The position numbers were made by a program, and so were the translations under genes. This document shows, one piece after another, positions 60,601-64,000 of a stretch of 64,000 nucleotides of DNA (within the stretch, counting starts at the first letter, position 1; every line of letters begins with the position of its first letter). Origin of the DNA: Nelumbo lutea (lineage: Eukaryota; Streptophyta; Magnoliopsida; Proteales; Nelumbonaceae); NCBI GenBank assembly GCA_022828595.1, contig JAKGHH010000003.1:609973-673972 (forward strand), written 5' to 3'. The notes beneath the pieces were generated by a model. It made no database searches. It was not told the origin of the DNA and worked only from the letters and a program-made list of their open reading frames with translations.

Positions 60601-62974
60601 ATTCTATCAACTATTCTTTGATTGTAGTTTGATTACCTGAAGGGGGTGATAATATATCATCAACTAGCATACAAACTTGACCTGCTGCCTGGTGATGGAT
60701 AAAGAGGTGGTTTATGTCTTCCATCTTTCCCCAAAACTTGCACTCTAGGTCATAGTTGAATCCTCTATCAAATAGTTTCTTTTTTGTAGGGAGCTTATCT
60801 CTTAGGGTTAGGCCACATAAATATTTTGATTCTTGGGGGGCATTGAATTCTGTTTATTCTCATGCTTATTTTCTAGATAGTTTCCTGTTCCTGTTCCTTA
60901 TTTATAAAATCATAGGCTGATATAACCAAAAAGGTTCCTTTTGGATTTAGACCGCATACCATATCATCTTCCTTTTTCACTCAAGGGCAACACTAATTTT
61001 TGAAAATTTTCCTATTTTCCTTAGGGAATAGTAAACCTATTTTCTCCATATCCCATTCCCTCATTGGATTTTTGATAATTGCCTCAACTTAGTCTGATTT
61101 GACTGGTTCGTACTACTCTTAACCCAATAGAATCTACCGAGGATGTGTTTGTAGCCCATCATTCCGTCCATAGGTTATATGTCTTTCCATATCCTATTGT
61201 CCAAGACACAAACTGCTTTATCTTTTCTCTTTGTTTGCATATGCCTTTCCACACCCATGGAGCTAATTTTCGAACCGAGGCTTGTAGGAAGTTCTGATTT
61301 TTTAAATATTTTTTCCTTACAATTTTGACCCATCGATTATCATCTTCCTTCATTGCTTTTCCATCCAAGCTTCATAAGATTTGCACTATTGATGGCTTCC
61401 ATTTTTTTTTATTCCTAGACCACAATTTGGTTTTGACACACACACTACATCCCATTTGGCTAGGTAAAAAGGCTTCTTTTCTTTTTTCTTCCTCCATAAC
61501 TTTTTTATAGTTTTTCAATCTCCTTTATGTTATTTTTGGGGAATTCGAAAAGGCTTATTTGGTTGTCCCTATAATTAAATGAAGAAAAATTGCCTGTTGG
61601 TTTTTGCTGACTTTATTCCTCTGAATAAATAAGTTGGCTTTTCTTTAATTTCTTTTTTATTACTTCTGTTATGATCTGTGAAGAAAACTTTTATTTCCAA
61701 ACCTCATCTTTTAGTTAGTATTTGTAGATGGAATTTGGATGGGATTTTAGGCCTTCAGATTCAACATTTGTAATAGTTGTTTTTTGTAGTTTTCTTTTAT
61801 GATCAAATGGAAAGAAATGCATAGTTCTTTAACTTTTACGAAAAACAAACTAGAAGATCATTAATCATAATACTATATGCTACCTGCTTTTCAGCAATCC
61901 AATGATTCCTAGTCTTTAGGCAGTTGTTAAATTATTATTTTTTGTTATGATTAATATTTCTTAATTTTTAACATGTTTCATCTGTTATCTTTGCTTCTTT
62001 GAAGAGCTATCAGATACAGAAAGTGAGGAGACAGAACTTAGTAGTTCCAATGGAGAGGAGTCATCTTGGATCTCTTGGTATTGTGGGCTTAGAGGAAATG
62101 AACTCCTTTGTGAAGTTGATGAGGACTATATACAGGATGATTTCAACTTGTGTGGACTTCAAGGACAAGTACCTTATTATGACCATGCATTGGACATGAT
62201 TTTGGATAATGATTCTTTGAGTGGTATGGTTTTTCTATACAATCTTCCCTAGCTATTTTTCTTTTCTATCTTTTTCACTCACCCTCCCCACGAGTCTCCA
62301 CTTTATCATCTTTAGGTGTTGGAACAAGTTAAGCAATGTTTCAATCTTATATAAAGTTAGTAACTAACAATGGTTTTGCTATGAAGTAATGGAAATGGTC
62401 CTTTTTTTCAACATCCGGATTTTCCCTTCTTTTTTTTTTGGTATAATGGGGCAATTTGATGCCTTTTGGGTTTTAAGAATGTGCATGTGGGCTCTAAACA
62501 TTTGAAATTGCTGTGGAACCTCTACCGTTGGTACCACTTATTGTGTCTTTGCTCATCTCTAAACATTACCTGTTCCTTGCATTGGGAATCTTTTTATCTT
62601 TGGGAAAACATTTTACAGGTGAGTTGGATGGCGAAGAACACAGTGAGATTGAATCTGCAGCAGAGTTATTATATGGCCTCATACATGCCCGCTATATCTT
62701 AACCAATAAAGGATTAAATGCTATGGTAAGGTTTCACTTCTGATGGCATTGTTTAGAGATTGTTGACTTTATTAGGTGCATTTTATTTTGGTTACAAACT
62801 TGTATCTGCAGCATGAGAAATACAAGAGGGTGGATTTTGGACGGTGCCCTCGGGTTTTTTGTGCAGGGCAGCCATGCTTGCCTGTTGGCACATCGGATAT
62901 TCCTCGTAATGGCTCTGTGAAGATCTATTGCCCAAAATGTGAAGATCTGTACTTTCCTAGGTGCAAATATCAGG
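57620..62974 (+). CDS. CKB: Casein kinase 2 regulatory (beta) subunit, exons 1-4, 3' end outside window
   Basis: Regulatory subunit of protein kinase CK2, which dimerises through a zinc finger and binds two catalytic subunits. Exons: 57620-57839, 62005-62223, 62619-62725 and 62812-62974, with phases 1, 1, 0 and 1. They read [17 protein letters not shown] (acidic), [44 protein letters not shown], then [20 protein letters not shown] and [18 protein letters not shown]...YCPKCED. The four zinc-ligand cysteines are present. The exon 2 donor could be GTATGG (used here) or GTGGTA three bases earlier. The start is the first ATG after an in-frame TAA (57602). The 74-residue N-terminus is serine/lysine-rich and lacks the usual RKRINDALDK motif. 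About 45-60 C-terminal residues lie beyond the window. Intron 1 is 4165 bp, enlarged by transposons. Confidence 0.93.
58762..58876. repeat. Two-copy tandem repeat in CK2 beta intron 1
   Basis: GGTATTTTATGGACACAAGTGGATAAAAGGGCCTGGTTTAATTTTTA is followed directly by a close second copy (GGTATTTTATGGATACAAAT...). Each copy is about 57 bp. Confidence 0.85.
59255..61560 (-). pseudogene. LINE fragment in CK2 beta intron 1 (minus strand)
   Basis: On the minus strand from high to low coordinates: a reverse-transcriptase C-terminal phrase ([14 protein letters not shown], near 61390); the linker [10 protein letters not shown]...[10 protein letters not shown]...[10 protein letters not shown] (61320-61160); RNase H start [16 protein letters not shown] (60390-60340); and, after a MITE insertion, the RNase H end [20 protein letters not shown] (59410-59345). 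The stretch is frameshifted and non-functional. It lies antisense to the host gene and may slow or alter splicing, but the exon junctions remain canonical. Confidence 0.8.
59561..60163. mobile_element. hAT-type MITE nested in the intronic LINE, 603 bp
   Basis: Ends CAGTGATTTAAAAGGC and GCGCTTTTAAGACACTG are inverted repeats, with an exact 8-bp duplication GAATTGAC (59553-59560 and 60164-60171). Sub-terminal GCGCCTAGGCGG...GGTAGGCGCC and AAGGCGTGTGCCTTGCACC motifs are typical of a common plant MITE group. It separates the two halves of the LINE RNase H, so it inserted later than the LINE. Confidence 0.9.
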
Positions 62975-64000
62975 GTAGTATCCTTTATTTAGATGTTTAA
63001 AATTCAGCACTATTACTTTTTGATGGACAAATTTGGCACCATTAAAACATAGATACATACAAGCCCTTTTATCTAGATAAAACTTATATGGATCATATAA
63101 CTCTTGTTTTCATATATTATTTACATATACATCTATTTTTGTGTATTCATACATGTATACATACTTACGAGTGCATACACATATATCAGTACATGCATAT
63201 TCACACATATCTGGTTCACTTAGATAATTTTTTCTTCAAGAAGGTATATTGTGCATTTTATTACTTCAAAAAAAGTATGGGAATGTACATCATTCATATA
63301 CATCATGGGAATGTGAAGCGGAAAAAAGTGACAACTATAGTTGAGCTTATCTATGTACGGACACAAAAAAGAGAGTTACTGGGTAAATGTCTTCTTGGAT
63401 CAAGTAATGTGAGAGATAGCTGGAAGAAATGAAGAGAATAAATCGTTTAGAGGAAATGAGAGAATAGGTTACATGATTCCTATTCCTCTTTATTTACTCA
63501 AAAACATATATTTAAATTATAAAATATACCCATGTTAAGGTGTTTTATATTCCTATACTATAGTCTCAAATGCATCATGCAACTCTCCCCCTTTGATTGG
63601 AGCATAATTGTCATATATACCCAGCAATAGTATACAGATTGGACTTTACAATCACTTCGGTTATATTTGGTAACTGATCCTCTGTAGGTTAGCAAAGTTC
63701 CCCAGTTCAGCCTTCTCACATGTGTGGTGTGATATTCCTATCCACATCAATGTGTTCAATTCTCTCTTTTTGAATTGGATTGTGGGCAATGCTTATACTA
63801 TTGGACACTCAAGTTTGTGGAGAAGTGTCTTCAAGCAGAGAAACTCACAGGTCCATGTACAATGGTATGATACTTTACCTTAAAAGTAGATCCAACCACA
63901 CCGGATTGTTTGTTACTCTTCTAGAGGCTAGATTTCCTTCCACTAGTGTAGAATGCCCAGAAGTTGACCTTTTGTTAGTAACTAAGCCTCTTCAATCTAA
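62975..64000 (+). other. Intron 4 of the CK2 beta gene (to window end)
   Basis: From the GTAGTA donor at 62975 onward no further CK2 beta exon (expected to encode GAYFGTTFPHLF-like residues) is seen, so the intron exceeds 1 kb and the gene continues past 64000. The interior is AT-rich with CATACATGTATA-type repeats around 63105-63215. Confidence 0.6.

Noticed and set aside
61999..62199. 66-codon plus-strand frame at CK2 beta exon 2
   Set aside because: It is the wrong frame over the exon; the correct frame reads [13 protein letters not shown] and [11 protein letters not shown].

Overview
The window is nuclear DNA of a flowering plant. The evidence is intron-containing plant genes (plastid monothiol glutaredoxin, casein kinase 2 beta), a plant-type snoRNA cluster, and dense plant transposons: LINEs with an RNase H tail, Tat-type Gypsy elements, hAT, Tourist and MULE MITEs, and a Pack-MULE. 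I see no bacterial, organellar or viral backbone, no CRISPR and no convincing tRNA. The species cannot be fixed from the sequence.

Left third (1-22 kb). A 5'-truncated LINE (1843-8030) is bounded by an exact 18-bp target duplication and split by a 609-bp solo LTR. It is followed by hAT MITEs and further LINE tails. A GRXS14-type glutaredoxin lies on the minus strand (16300-14765): plastid-targeting exon 1 and CGFS exon 2 are clear, but the last exon is not found. A solo LTR with a 40-bp tandem array follows at 17.3-18.0 kb, then MITEs.

Middle (23-33 kb). A minus-strand locus contains, in transcription order, a promoter-like block (TGGGCC, telo-box, TATA) near 27.6-27.9 kb, three tandem U59-like C/D snoRNA copies complementary to 18S rRNA (25.2-26.0 kb), and an RPL10 coding body broken by stops and frameshifts (23.7-23.1 kb). 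It looks like a ribosomal-protein snoRNA host whose protein has decayed. A 1.1-kb duplicate of the glutaredoxin region, carrying exon 1 but lacking 4.4 kb with exon 2, sits between the promoter block and the snoRNAs. At 28-33.4 kb is a defective minus-strand Tat/Gypsy element with an antisense ORF start behind its own TATA box.

Right half (33-57 kb) is almost wholly transposon-derived: several MITEs; a 2.5-kb Pack-MULE (39085-41585, exact 9-bp target duplication) with pieces of a TolB/DPP6-N-like gene; a second Tat remnant with the same antisense ORF arrangement (44.0-46.8 kb); a 4.1-kb non-autonomous LTR element inside a foldback MITE (48345-52431); and a long-TIR MULE-like unit holding a 2.8-kb LTR and a 1.1-kb minisatellite (52.6-57.1 kb).

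Right end (57.6-64 kb). Four exons of a casein kinase 2 regulatory beta subunit lie on the plus strand, with the 3' end beyond the window. Intron 1 (4.2 kb) holds a minus-strand LINE fragment itself interrupted by a hAT MITE with an exact 8-bp target duplication.
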